Assembly (NCBI GenBank): GCA_046330285.1
Contig: JAXLSX010000003.1
Span: 1 to 64,000 of the forward strand
DNA: 64,000 bases
Direction: 5' to 3'
Source: RHKX01 sp046330285
Lineage (GTDB): Bacteria > Actinomycetota > Thermoleophilia > Solirubrobacterales > 70-9
In this document: piece by piece, positions 26,095 through 34,271 of the stretch
How the letters are laid out: the number at the start of each line of letters is the position of its first letter
How positions within the stretch are numbered: position 1 is the first letter of the stretch
The notes under the pieces: generated by a model
Databases searched by the model: none
The model's input: the letters and a program-made list of their open reading frames with translations, nothing else
What the model was told of the DNA's origin: nothing
Program-made: the position numbers and the translations under genes

Positions 26095-27507
26095 TCAGAG
26101 GATCCGGTCCCAGTACTCCTTCTCGACCCGGCCGAGCTCGGTCGACGGCGGCTCGCCGGCGAAGTACTCCCGGGCGATCCGCGCCCAGTCGGCGCCGGCG
26201 CGGAGCTCGGCGAGCGTCACGAACACGAGGCCCTCCTGGCGCCGCATCAGCAGCGACGCGGGCGGCATCGTCTGCCGCTTCATGGCCTCGTAGTGGGGGC
26301 TGCGCGGCGACCCCCCAACCTCGATCAGCTCGCGGGCGTATTCGGGATCGAGCCGGAGGAAGCCCGGGTCGAACAGCCAGCGGGCGCCGGTATGGACCTG
26401 GTCGAGCAGTGCTTCGGGCTCGAACTGGTCGGGATCGGGGAGGTAGCCGAGCTCCGACATCAGCGCATGGACCGCCTCGGCGTCGCGATCGGAGATCGCC
26501 CGGCCCAGCGCACGCTCGCGCTCGAAGTGCTCGGACGGGATCCGCCGCACCATCCCGAAGTCGAGGAAGCCGACCCGGCCGTCCGCGAGCAGCAGGTAGT
26601 TGCCGGGGTGCGGGTCGCCGAGGATCATCAGCGTCCGCTCGCGGTCGAAGAAGAAGCGGAAGACGATCTCGCCGTAGCGGTCGCGGGTCGCCTCGTCCAT
26701 CTCCTTGACCGCCTCGAAGCGCTCTCCGTCGAGGAAGTCGGTCGTCAGCACGCGGCGCCCGGAGAGGCGCGTCCGGACCCTGGGGACGACCGCGAACGGA
26801 TGGCCCTCGAAGGCCCGCTCGAGCGCGCGGTGGTTCTGCGCCTCGAGCTCGTAGTCGAGCTCCTCGGAGATCCGCTCCCGGATTTCGCCGCCGACGGCCT
26901 TGACGTCGAGACCCGGCGCCATCCGCTTGACCAGCCGGAGGATCAGGTGGAGGTTGCGGAGGTCGATCTCGACGGCCTCGGCGACGCCCGGGTACTGCAC
27001 CTTGACCGCGACGTCCGCTCCCTCGTGGGTGACGGCGCGATGGACCTGCCCGATCGAGGCGGCGGCGAACGCCTCCCGCTCGAAGCTCGCGAACGCTTCG
27101 TCGATCGGCTTGCCGAGATCGTCCTCGACGACCTTGCGGATGTCGTCGTAACCGAACTTCGGGGCGTCGTCGCGCAGCTTCGCGAGCGCCGCCCGGAACT
27201 CCTGCTGGCCCTCCTCCGACAGGCCCGGCATCTCGACCGTCGAGAGCACCTGCCCGATCTTCATGGCCGCGCCCTTCATCTCGCCGAGCTGCTTGGCGAT
27301 CTGGACCGCGATGGCCGCGACCCGTTCGTCGGTCGCCTGCTGCGAGCGCTCCTCCCCACGCGTCAGGTTCGCGAGCCTCGTGCCCGCCCAGCGCAGACCC
27401 TGGCCCGCGACCATTCCTCCCACGCCCGCGGTCCGGCCGATCCGGCCGGTCCGGATCCGCGGCGAGTCCTCAGCCTCCTCATCAGGCGTGTCGGGTGCGT
27501 CAGCCAA
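26095..27507 (-). CDS. UbiB/ABC1 atypical kinase family protein
   Basis: The start is TTG 27507, chosen because GGAGGG lies 6 bases upstream and the frame overlaps the MpaB-like stop by 8 bp. The 470-residue protein has the family KxGQ motif MKIGQ (82-86), the Ala-rich loop AAASIGQ (148-154), VAVKV with K169, DPHPGN (298-303) and DFG (316-318). These define the ABC1/UbiB/COQ8 ATPase fold, which supports quinone or lipid metabolism in bacteria and organelles. The classical QSL loop is replaced by a similar helical extension. Coupling to the MpaB-type oxygenase suggests a shared lipid or isoprenoid substrate. Confidence 0.9.
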   Translation of the reverse strand: MADAPDTPDEEAEDSPRIRTGRIGRTAGVGGMVAGQGLRWAGTRLANLTRGEERSQQATDERVAAIAVQIAKQLGEMKGAAMKIGQVLSTVEMPGLSEEGQQEFRAALAKLRDDAPKFGYDDIRKVVEDDLGKPIDEAFASFEREAFAAASIGQVHRAVTHEGADVAVKVQYPGVAEAVEIDLRNLHLILRLVKRMAPGLDVKAVGGEIRERISEELDYELEAQNHRALERAFEGHPFAVVPRVRTRLSGRRVLTTDFLDGERFEAVKEMDEATRDRYGEIVFRFFFDRERTLMILGDPHPGNYLLLADGRVGFLDFGMVRRIPSEHFERERALGRAISDRDAEAVHALMSELGYLPDPDQFEPEALLDQVHTGARWLFDPGFLRLDPEYARELIEVGGSPRSPHYEAMKRQTMPPASLLMRRQEGLVFVTLAELRAGADWARIAREYFAGEPPSTELGRVEKEYWDRIL

Positions 27508-28300
27508 CCGGGACCCTCCGCAGCCGGCCCGGGACGAACGGCAACACCGCCCGCTTGACGTACTCGGCGTAGGCGTTGACCGCGAGCTTGCGGACGGGAA
27601 CGGGCGGCAGCGGCGAGAAGCCGTACTGCTCGCGGATCGGTCCCGGCAGCAGCGCGACGGTGACGAAGTTGACCGCCTCGACCAGCGGCCGGAGCTGGAT
27701 CGGGACCGGCGGATCGAGCACGATGCTCCGCGCCTGCGTCCGGGCCCAGTCGCTGACGTAGAGGTCGCCGCTCGCGTACATCTCCTCGCGATAGACGTCG
27801 AGGGCTTCGAGGTCGGCCGGCATGTCGGCGGAGGCCAGCCCGAACAGCTCCCCAACCACCCGGAAGTCCTGCCAGTACCGCTCCTTCTCGTCGCGGTCGA
27901 GCGTCGAGACGAAGCGCTCGTAGACGACGAGGCCGGAGTCGACGAGCGTGAACAGGACCCACATCAGCAACGCCGGATCGTCGGCCGCATACGGGGTCCC
28001 GGCCGGGAACGGCCCCGCGTCCTCGGCCAGTACGCCCTTGGCCCGGCGGTGCATCGCTCGGACGCGGCGGGTCATCCGGTCGGCCCTCTCGCGCGAGTCG
28101 AAGCCGATCGCCGTCATCACCTCGGCGGTCCGGCGCAGCCGGGTGTAGGGATCGTCGAGCTCGGTGGTGTGCGCGAGCAGCCCCTCGACGGCAAGCGGGT
28201 GTGCCGCCTGCATCAAGAGCGCTCTCGGTCCCGCGATCATCAAGACCCGCTCCCCCTGGACTCGGCGCAGCATCGAATCCGATGCGAAGTAGCCGTCCAT
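27500..28300 (-). CDS. MpaB/DUF2236 oxygenase-family protein
   Basis: The 266-residue protein matches the DUF2236 family: LMIAGPRALLMQAAHPLAVEGLLAH near the N terminus, then RLRRTAEVMTAIGF, DDPALLMWVLFTLVDSGLVVYERF, and a C-terminal helical part ending in VPVG. Members bind b-type heme through conserved His residues, and some (latex-clearing type) cleave polyisoprenoids oxidatively. Here H34 and H44 in the HPLAVEGLLAH segment are candidates. It is upstream of and overlaps the UbiB-like gene. The 5' side is divergent from the iron-regulated EfeM gene, and the iron boxes at 28389-28417 lie about 90 bp upstream of this start too. Confidence 0.85.
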   Translation of the reverse strand: MDGYFASDSMLRRVQGERVLMIAGPRALLMQAAHPLAVEGLLAHTTELDDPYTRLRRTAEVMTAIGFDSRERADRMTRRVRAMHRRAKGVLAEDAGPFPAGTPYAADDPALLMWVLFTLVDSGLVVYERFVSTLDRDEKERYWQDFRVVGELFGLASADMPADLEALDVYREEMYASGDLYVSDWARTQARSIVLDPPVPIQLRPLVEAVNFVTVALLPGPIREQYGFSPLPPVPVRKLAVNAYAEYVKRAVLPFVPGRLRRVPVG

Positions 28301-28388
28301 TGCGCTCGTTTATAGCGGGTCGGCTCCGTCGGCCCGACGCGGTGCTCGTGCCGCCGGGGCCAATACCGACCAGTTCACACGGATTTTG

Positions 28389-28417
28389 TTAGGGTGCCCG
28401 AACTTAGGGTCACCTAA
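28389..28417. promoter_or_regulatory. Tandem iron boxes (DtxR/IdeR type) upstream of EfeM-FTR1
   Basis: TTAGG-GTCA-CCTAA at 28404-28417 is a perfect 5-4-5 palindrome matching the core of the DtxR/IdeR consensus. TTAGG-GTGC-CCGAA at 28389-28402 is the same with one mismatch, one 15-bp step upstream. Two stacked dimers could bind. The site lies about 60 bp before the EfeM start, where bound iron-loaded repressor would block transcription. Not tested. Confidence 0.75.
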
Positions 28418-28475
28418 TACGGCGGGACCCGCACACCAAACGGACACAACCGACCAGGGAGACCGACCCGAAACG

Positions 28476-29570
28476 ATGAGAACTTCCAAGCCCACCGCCC
28501 GCATCGCAGCGTCACTGTGCGCTCTCGCCGGCGCTTCACTGATCGCCGCCGGGTGCGGCTCCGACGACTCCGGCGAGACGACCGTCGCCTCCGGGGGCGA
28601 CCTGCCGGCGGTCAAGGACTACCTGACCGCTCACGCCGACAGCCTCACGGAGAACATCGACTCCCTCGCCGCCGACGCCGAGGACTACTACGCGCTCGCC
28701 GAGGCCGCCGACTTCGACTACGACGCGCTGATGAAGGAGAACTGCGACGAGGTCAGCGCACTGCTGGCGAACTCCCGGGAGACCTTCGTCAAGGCCAACC
28801 CCGACTACGAGGAGATGGAGGGCATCGTCGCCGGCGTTCCCCGCCTCGCCCAATACGACGTCGACATCGACGCCGGCGCCGACGCAAGCGACCCCGAGAA
28901 CGCGGTCTCGTTCACCCTCGAGCTGCCGGACGGCGAGACCATGAAGCAGCCCGGCAACCTCTTCTTCCTGACCGAGACGGCGCTGTTCGGGACCAACCCG
29001 GACCTGCTCGCCGACGTCAAGCAGGACGCCGACTGCGACGGCAAGGTCGAGTTCGGCCAGGGCATTCCCGACGCGAACACCTACGTCGCGACCCTGCGCG
29101 AGTTCAAGCAGCAGACCGAGTCGCTGCAGGCGGACGCGGCGGCGTTCGAGCCGACGCCGTCAGACGCCCTGACCGCGATCACGATCATGACCCCGACGAT
29201 GTCGGAGTACTTCGAGGCGTGGAAGAACTCCGCGTTCATCGCCGGCTCGGACGCGAAGGAGGAGGGCTTCGTCGCCACCTCCCGGCTCTCCGACATCGCC
29301 GACATCCTCGAGGGAATCACGTTCACCTACGACGAGATCGAGCCGATGATCGCCGAGGAGGACCCGCAGCAGGCGAAGCAGACGGCGGCGCAGCTCGACG
29401 AGCTGCTGACGTTCGTCGAGGGTCTCCGCGACCGTGAGGAGCAGGGCGAGAAGTTCACCGGGGAGGATGCCGACACCCTCGGCTCCGAGGCCCAGACGCG
29501 GGCCGAGGAGATCGCCGGGCAGGTGACCCAGGCCGCGCAGCGGCTCGGGATCGAGCTCCAGGACGCCTAG
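28476..29570 (+). CDS. EfeM/EfeO-type (M75-like) iron-uptake lipoprotein
   Basis: The start is ATG 28476, which places a lipoprotein signal at the N terminus (SLIAAGCGSDDS with lipidated C27). The 364-residue product is helical and acidic throughout, with the imelysin/M75-like pattern LTAHADSLTENIDSLAADAEDYY and SEYFEAWKNSAFIAG. In the EfeUOB system the M75 domain delivers iron to the permease. Here it is directly followed, 4 bp later, by an FTR1 permease gene, and the two surely form one unit under the upstream iron boxes. No cupredoxin domain is attached; a stand-alone one is encoded at 44658. The exact subfamily is inferred. Confidence 0.8.
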   Translation: MRTSKPTARIAASLCALAGASLIAAGCGSDDSGETTVASGGDLPAVKDYLTAHADSLTENIDSLAADAEDYYALAEAADFDYDALMKENCDEVSALLANSRETFVKANPDYEEMEGIVAGVPRLAQYDVDIDAGADASDPENAVSFTLELPDGETMKQPGNLFFLTETALFGTNPDLLADVKQDADCDGKVEFGQGIPDANTYVATLREFKQQTESLQADAAAFEPTPSDALTAITIMTPTMSEYFEAWKNSAFIAGSDAKEEGFVATSRLSDIADILEGITFTYDEIEPMIAEEDPQQAKQTAAQLDELLTFVEGLRDREEQGEKFTGEDADTLGSEAQTRAEEIAGQVTQAAQRLGIELQDA

Positions 29571-29574
29571 GCGG

Positions 29575-32049
29575 ATGCGGGGCGCGATGGGCATGAGGCC
29601 GGCATGGGCCGCGGCGATCCTCGCCGCGGCCTTCGCGCTGCTCGCGCCCGTCGCTCACGCCGCGGAGGGGAAGGCGAGCGTCGACGACAAGCCCTGGGCC
29701 GCAGCCGAGCAGATCCGGACCTCGCTCTTCGACGCACGCAGCGAGCTGCTGCTCGGAGGCGGCGAGGCGGAGCGGTCGGCGGCGCAGGCGAGATCCGCCC
29801 TGACGGGCACCTTCGAGCGGGATCTCGCCCGCTACGCCCCGGCCGAGCTCCGCGACCTCCGGGGTGCCCTCACCGCGGCCGACCGGGCGATCGCCGCCGC
29901 CGATCCGGTCGCGCTCGCGACGGCCTACGGCACCGCGGTGGCGGCGCTCAGACGCGGCGCCTACGAGGTGACGCTCGCGGAGACCCAGCGCGACGATCCG
30001 CGGGCCGCCCGCCAGTGGCTGCTGATCCGAGACTTCCGCCAGGCGACGCGCTTCACCCGGCCCGGGGTCGATGCCACCGCCGCGCTCGATGCGCTCGAGG
30101 CCGGCGACCTCTCCCCCGCCGACGCGGTCACCCAGATCCGCAAGGACCTGCTCGACGCCTACCAGTCGCGGCTGGTCGAGTACCTCGACGAGGCCGCGAC
30201 GGAGAGCGAGCGCGGCTACGAGCCCGCGGTGGCCGAGTCGCTGGCCATCGCGGCCGGCTACTGGGGAATGCTCGCCCCCGAGTACAGCGAGCAGCGCGGT
30301 GCCGCCGATCGCGAGCGCGCCGACGCGACGTTCGCCGCCCTGCCCTCGTACGCGAAGACGCCGAAGCGGGTGCCCGCCGCCGTCGCCGACGCCGAGGCGC
30401 TCCTCAACCACTTCACGGCGGCTCCGTTCACGCCGGAGGAACAGGCGCGCCGGGCGCAGCAGCTGATCCGCTTCGTCGACCTGATCCCGGTCGAGTACGA
30501 CCACGGCGTCTCCGGGACCGAGGTGACGACGCCGTTCGAGATCACCGAGGGGATCGCCTTCGTCGACGCCGCCCAGTCCGCCCTCAACGACCTCTCCCCC
30601 GAACTCGAGAAGCTCGATCCCGAGGGCCTCGCGGACCTCGAGGCGGTCCTCGACGAGACCTCCGGCTACCTCGACGACGCCAACGAGGGCGGGACCGTGG
30701 TGCCCCTGGAGACGATCGAGGACGCACACGACCGGACGACGGCGCTGATCGACGCCTCGTTCCCGGCCGAGTGGAAGGAGTCGAGCGACGAGGCCGACTA
30801 CGACCTGATCCAGATCAGCCTCGACCAGATGGAGGCCGCCGTCTCCGCCGGGCAGCCGCAGACGGCCGAGCAGGCGCGGCTGACCGCCTACGCCTTCTTC
30901 GAGTTCGGCCCCGAGATCAAGCTGAAGGCCTTCGACCCCGGCCTGTCGACCGAGATCGAGGGGTTGATGTGGTACGGCGCCCGGGGGTTCGACGGGCTCG
31001 CGTCGCAGATCGCCGACAACGCCGGCGCCCGCGACATCCGCACGACCCGGCTCGAGCTCGACGACGCGCTCGAGGACGCGCAGGCGAAGACCGGCGAGGG
31101 CGAGAGCGCGACGACCGTGATCACCAACTCGGCGCTGATCGTGTTCCGCGAGGGCCTCGAGGCGATCCTGATCATCGCCGCGATCACCGCGAGCATGATC
31201 GGCACCAAGCGCGAGCTCCGGCGACCGATCCTCCGCGGCGCGCTGCTCGCGGTCCCGGCCAGCATCGCCCTCTTCTTCGTCGCGATCCTGATCCTCGACT
31301 CGCTCTCCCAATACGGGGAGAAGCTCGAAGCCGTCGTCGGACTCGTCGCGATCGGCGTGCTCTTACTCGTCCTCAACTGGTTCTTCCACAAGGTTTATTG
31401 GACCGAGTGGATCAAGGGCCATCGCGAACGCAGCAAGGAGCTCATGGCGGAGGGCGTCGGGGCTGCCGCCGGCGCCGCGGCGGGGACGATCACCGGCCTC
31501 TATCTGCTCGGCTTCACGAGCGTCTTCCGCGAGGGCTTCGAGACCGTGCTGTTCCTGCAGTCGCTGCAGCTCAGCTCCGGGACCGGGATCGTCCTCGGCG
31601 GCGTCACGCTCGGCCTGCTCGCGACCGCCGTGGTCGGCTACGCGACCTTCGCGCTCGAGCGCAAACTCCCCTACAAGCGCCTGCTGATCGTCACCGGCGT
31701 GCTGATCGCCCTCGTCCTGATCGTCCTCGTCGGCAACACCGTCCGGACGCTTCAGGGCGTCGGTTGGCTGCCGATCACGCCGCTCGACGTCGACCTCCCG
31801 CTCTGGATGGGCACGTGGCTCGGCATCTTCCCGACGGTCGAGAGCCTGGTCGCGCAGGTCGCCGCCTTCGCCTTCGTCGTCGGCAGCTACTTCGCGGCGG
31901 AGTGGGTCCGCAAGCGCAACGTCCGCAAGGCCGCCGCCGAGTGGATGCGACGGCAGGACGAGGAGCAGGCTGCTGCGGGCGAGCGCCCGGAGCCGGTGGC
32001 GGCGACTTCCGCGAGCGGTGGGGCGCCACCCTCGTCATATACCCAGTAG
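29575..32049 (+). CDS. FTR1-family iron permease with large N-terminal extracytoplasmic domain
   Basis: The 824-residue protein has a signal-like first segment (to about residue 29) and about 480 residues of exported helical domain. The C-terminal FTR1 part (about 510-775) has seven hydrophobic segments. The two iron-channel motifs are REGLEAILII (about 523) and REGFETVLFL (about 651), both with the family RExxE. The N-terminal domain contains PVEYDHGVSG, a pattern resembling the M75/EfeO iron site, so the protein may capture as well as translocate iron. The Glu/Ala-rich tail is cytoplasmic. It lies 4 bp after the EfeM gene. Its stop codon is inside the CsoR operator. Confidence 0.88.
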   Translation: MRGAMGMRPAWAAAILAAAFALLAPVAHAAEGKASVDDKPWAAAEQIRTSLFDARSELLLGGGEAERSAAQARSALTGTFERDLARYAPAELRDLRGALTAADRAIAAADPVALATAYGTAVAALRRGAYEVTLAETQRDDPRAARQWLLIRDFRQATRFTRPGVDATAALDALEAGDLSPADAVTQIRKDLLDAYQSRLVEYLDEAATESERGYEPAVAESLAIAAGYWGMLAPEYSEQRGAADRERADATFAALPSYAKTPKRVPAAVADAEALLNHFTAAPFTPEEQARRAQQLIRFVDLIPVEYDHGVSGTEVTTPFEITEGIAFVDAAQSALNDLSPELEKLDPEGLADLEAVLDETSGYLDDANEGGTVVPLETIEDAHDRTTALIDASFPAEWKESSDEADYDLIQISLDQMEAAVSAGQPQTAEQARLTAYAFFEFGPEIKLKAFDPGLSTEIEGLMWYGARGFDGLASQIADNAGARDIRTTRLELDDALEDAQAKTGEGESATTVITNSALIVFREGLEAILIIAAITASMIGTKRELRRPILRGALLAVPASIALFFVAILILDSLSQYGEKLEAVVGLVAIGVLLLVLNWFFHKVYWTEWIKGHRERSKELMAEGVGAAAGAAAGTITGLYLLGFTSVFREGFETVLFLQSLQLSSGTGIVLGGVTLGLLATAVVGYATFALERKLPYKRLLIVTGVLIALVLIVLVGNTVRTLQGVGWLPITPLDVDLPLWMGTWLGIFPTVESLVAQVAAFAFVVGSYFAAEWVRKRNVRKAAAEWMRRQDEEQAAAGERPEPVAATSASGGAPPSSYTQ

Positions 32050-32058
32050 GGGTATATG
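32036..32058. promoter_or_regulatory. CsoR-type operator overlapping FTR1 stop and csoR ribosome site
   Basis: CATATACCC (32036-32044) and GGGTATATG (32050-32058) are perfect 9-bp inverted arms around AGTAG. The TATACCC/GGGTATA pattern is the known form of CsoR operators. It covers the FTR1 stop TAG (32047-32049) and the likely ribosome site of the next gene, so CsoR probably represses its own synthesis here. Confidence 0.8.
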
Positions 32059-32355
32059 ATGGCCGGCATGGACTCCGAACATCCCGGCTACCTCGAAGAC
32101 AAGGCCGACCTGACGAAGCGACTGCGCCGGATCTCCGGCCAGGTCAACGGCGTCGAGCGCATGGTCGACGAGGAGCGCTACTGCATCGACATCCTCACCC
32201 AGATCTCGGCGATCCGCTCAGCGCTCGACCGGGTCGCGATCGCCGTCCTCGACGATCACGCACGGCACTGCGTCGTCGCCGCCTCCGAGGGCAAGCGCGA
32301 CGAGCGGACGACCGAGATGATGGACGCGGTCGCCCGCCTGCTCAAGAGCCGCTGA
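32059..32355 (+). CDS. csoR: CsoR-family copper-sensing transcriptional repressor
   Basis: The 98-residue protein has the DUF156 helical bundle: DLTKRLRRISGQVNGVERMV, then RYCIDILTQISAIRSALD. The copper triad C42, H67 and C71 (numbered from ATG 32059) keeps the spacing of the characterised CsoR site (25 and 29 residues). Copper(I) binding releases the DNA. ATG 32059 is chosen for the AGGGG six bases upstream; ATG 32056 and 32068 are alternatives. It is not followed by a copper pump in this window: the next gene is on the other strand. The operator is at 32036-32058. Confidence 0.9.
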   Translation: MAGMDSEHPGYLEDKADLTKRLRRISGQVNGVERMVDEERYCIDILTQISAIRSALDRVAIAVLDDHARHCVVAASEGKRDERTTEMMDAVARLLKSR

Positions 32356-32366
32356 TCCGGATCAGC
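32351..32366. terminator. Palindrome across two converging stop codons
   Basis: GCTGATCCGGATCAGC is a perfect 16-bp palindrome that contains both the csoR stop (TGA 32353-32355) and the stop of the minus-strand gene (TCA 32362-32364). It has no loop, so it can only be a short hairpin or protein site; a bidirectional terminator is a guess. Confidence 0.35.
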
Positions 32367-33024
32367 CGACCTTGCTGATCCGGAAGGAGTAGTTCCCCTT
32401 CACGTTCTTGAACTTCTGCTTCGGCTTGATCAGCTTCCAGCCCTTCGGGAGGACGTTGCCGGGAGCGCTCAGGAAGTTCTTGAAGTTGTCCGAGGCGCTC
32501 TGGCAGGCCATCCGCTTGACCCGGATCTGGTACTTGCCGGCCGGGATCGACAGGTTGTTGATCCGGTCGTTGTGAAGGACCTGGAAGGTGCCGGGGCACT
32601 TGCCGGTGGCGCCGCCACCGCCGCCTCCCCCGCCGCCACCGCCGCCGCCACCGCCACCGCCACTGACGCGCTTGATGCGGAAGGCGAAGTTCTGCTGCGT
32701 GTTCTTGAACTTGAGGCGCTTCGCGAAGAGCTTCCAGCCCTTCGGCAGGTCGTTCGGGTTGCTCTGGAGGAACTGCCGGAGGTAGTTGCTCACGCTCTGG
32801 CATGCGACCCGCTTGGCGGTCACCTTGTAGGTGCCTGCGGCGATCGGCACGCCGCCGATCTTGTCGTTGTGCAGGACGCGGAACGTCGGGCACTGCTGCC
32901 CGGCACCCGCCGACGCACCGGCGGCGCTGAGCGCGGCCACCATCGCGACCGCGGCGAGCGCGACGCCGAAGCGCGTGCCCAGCCTTCTGATCGAGCCTTC
33001 TCTCACCTGTTCTCTCGCTTTCAT
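32362..33024 (-). CDS. Secreted protein with two duplicated domains joined by a polyglycine tract
   Basis: The 220-residue protein has a signal peptide (about 1-40). Two homologous units follow, about 43-119 and 143-219. Both share CPxxFxVLHND-I, a basic ACQS motif, then LPKGWKL, KFKN and NF/YxFRI. They are joined by about 17 consecutive Gly residues. Each copy has two Cys residues, which could form a disulfide. The Gly codons are all GGC/GGT, making a slippage-prone GC triplet tract. No family is known to me; an adhesive or wall-attached role is only a guess. Confidence 0.75.
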   Translation of the reverse strand: MKAREQVREGSIRRLGTRFGVALAAVAMVAALSAAGASAGAGQQCPTFRVLHNDKIGGVPIAAGTYKVTAKRVACQSVSNYLRQFLQSNPNDLPKGWKLFAKRLKFKNTQQNFAFRIKRVSGGGGGGGGGGGGGGGGGATGKCPGTFQVLHNDRINNLSIPAGKYQIRVKRMACQSASDNFKNFLSAPGNVLPKGWKLIKPKQKFKNVKGNYSFRISKVG

Positions 33025-33091
33025 TGCAGGGGTTTCGTTGCGGGAACGACGAGTGCGAAAGCTAGCGACCGGGGCGGCTGCAGGCGCCGGT

Positions 33092-33814
33092 TCAGGCGCC
33101 GGCAGTGCCCTCGCCGTGCGGCATCACGGCATCGGCCGCCTCGGCGGGGGTGATGTCCGGGTAGAGCAGCCGGATCAGGCCGAACGCGAGCACGCCACCG
33201 ACCACCTGTGCGACGACGAAGCCGGGCACGGACGCCGGCGCGATCCCGGCGAAGGTGTCGGAGAACATCCGGCCCACGTCGATCGCCGGGTTCGCGAAGC
33301 TCGTCGAGCTCGTGAAGAAGTAGGCCGCGCCGATGTAGGTCCCGACGGCGGCCGGAGCCAGATGGCTGCGACCCGTCCGGGCGAGGGAGAAGATCACCAC
33401 GATCAGACCGAGCGTCGCGATCACCTCCGAGAACAGGTGCGCGGGGGTGGCCCGGTGGGTCTCGGAGATGGTCACCGCGTCGAGGTCGAACATCAGGTTG
33501 GCGACGATCGCCCCGAGCACGCAGCCGAGCACCTGGGCCGGCAGGTACGCGAGCGCGTGTCGCCGAGACATGCCCCCGAACGCCGAGTCCACGAAGGTCA
33601 CGACGGGGTTGAAGTGACCGCCCGAGACCGGGCCGAACATGAGGATGATCGTGAACAGTGCGGCCGCCGTGGCGGCGGCGTTCTCGAGCAGCTGCAGGCC
33701 GGTGTCGCCCGGCGACAGGCTCGCCGCGGCGATCCCCGAGCCGATCACGGCCGCGGTCAGGAATGCGGACCCGAGCAGCTCGGCGAGCAGCCGCCTCCCG
33801 ATCGGAGCGTTCAT
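33092..33814 (-). CDS. aqpS: Aquaglyceroporin-family (MIP) channel, arsenic-linked
   Basis: The 240-residue protein has six membrane segments and the two half-helix motifs. The first is NPV (69-71, in GGHFNPVVT) in place of NPA; the second is NPA (175-177). This fits the AqpS group that exports arsenite generated by arsenate reductase, rather than a water channel. ATG 33814 overlaps the stop of arsC by 4 bp (TCAT on the plus strand), so it is coupled to arsC. The name is given by context and could be replaced by a generic MIP channel. Confidence 0.85.
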   Translation of the reverse strand: MNAPIGRRLLAELLGSAFLTAAVIGSGIAAASLSPGDTGLQLLENAAATAAALFTIILMFGPVSGGHFNPVVTFVDSAFGGMSRRHALAYLPAQVLGCVLGAIVANLMFDLDAVTISETHRATPAHLFSEVIATLGLIVVIFSLARTGRSHLAPAAVGTYIGAAYFFTSSTSFANPAIDVGRMFSDTFAGIAPASVPGFVVAQVVGGVLAFGLIRLLYPDITPAEAADAVMPHGEGTAGA

Positions 33815-34218
33815 CCGGCACCCAGCGAGGTGAGCAGCGCCTCGACCCGGCCGGCGATCTCGTCCCGGATCCGCCGGACCGTGTCGATGTGCTTGCCGGC
33901 CGGATCCTCCAGCTCCCAGTCCTCGTAGCGCTTGCCGGGGAACACCGGGCAGGCGTCGCCGCAGCCCATCGTGACGATCACGTCCGCGGCCCGGACCGAG
34001 TCCGTCTCGAGCAGCCGCGGGGCCGCGTCGTGGATGTCGATGCCGATCTCGGCCATGGCCTCGACCGCGGCTGGGTTGACCGCATCGCCGGGATCGGACC
34101 CGGCCGACCGGACCGCGACGCGGTCGCCGCCAAGCTTGCGAGCAAGGCCCGCCGCCATCTGGCTCCTTCCCGCGTTGTGGACGCAGACGAAGAGGATCGT
34201 CGGGCGGTCGTCGCTCAC
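33811..34218 (-). CDS. arsC: Arsenate reductase, LMW-phosphatase/thioredoxin type
   Basis: The 135-residue enzyme reduces arsenate to arsenite. The catalytic loop CVHNAGRS (CX5R with C12) is near the N terminus, and the redox pair C86 and C90 lies in MGCGDACPVF, as in thioredoxin-coupled ArsC. The Asp of the PTPase fold is in WELEDP. It heads a two-gene unit with the aquaglyceroporin, divergent from arsR. The 53 bp between the two starts must contain both promoters and the ArsR operator. Confidence 0.93.
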   Translation of the reverse strand: MSDDRPTILFVCVHNAGRSQMAAGLARKLGGDRVAVRSAGSDPGDAVNPAAVEAMAEIGIDIHDAAPRLLETDSVRAADVIVTMGCGDACPVFPGKRYEDWELEDPAGKHIDTVRRIRDEIAGRVEALLTSLGAG

Positions 34219-34235
34219 GCGAGCATCCTATTCCA

Positions 34236-34264
34236 TTGACAATCATCTTTTCAATCGATATATG
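34236..34264 (+). promoter_or_regulatory. arsR promoter, probably leaderless
   Basis: TTGACA at 34236-34241 and TATATG at 34259-34264 are 17 bases apart. The expected start of transcription, 6-7 bases later, falls on or next to the ATG of arsR at 34272. No ribosome site precedes that ATG. ATCGAT occurs twice here (34254-34259 and 34268-34273) and could be part of the ArsR operator. Confidence 0.65.
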
Positions 34265-34271
34265 TAGATCG

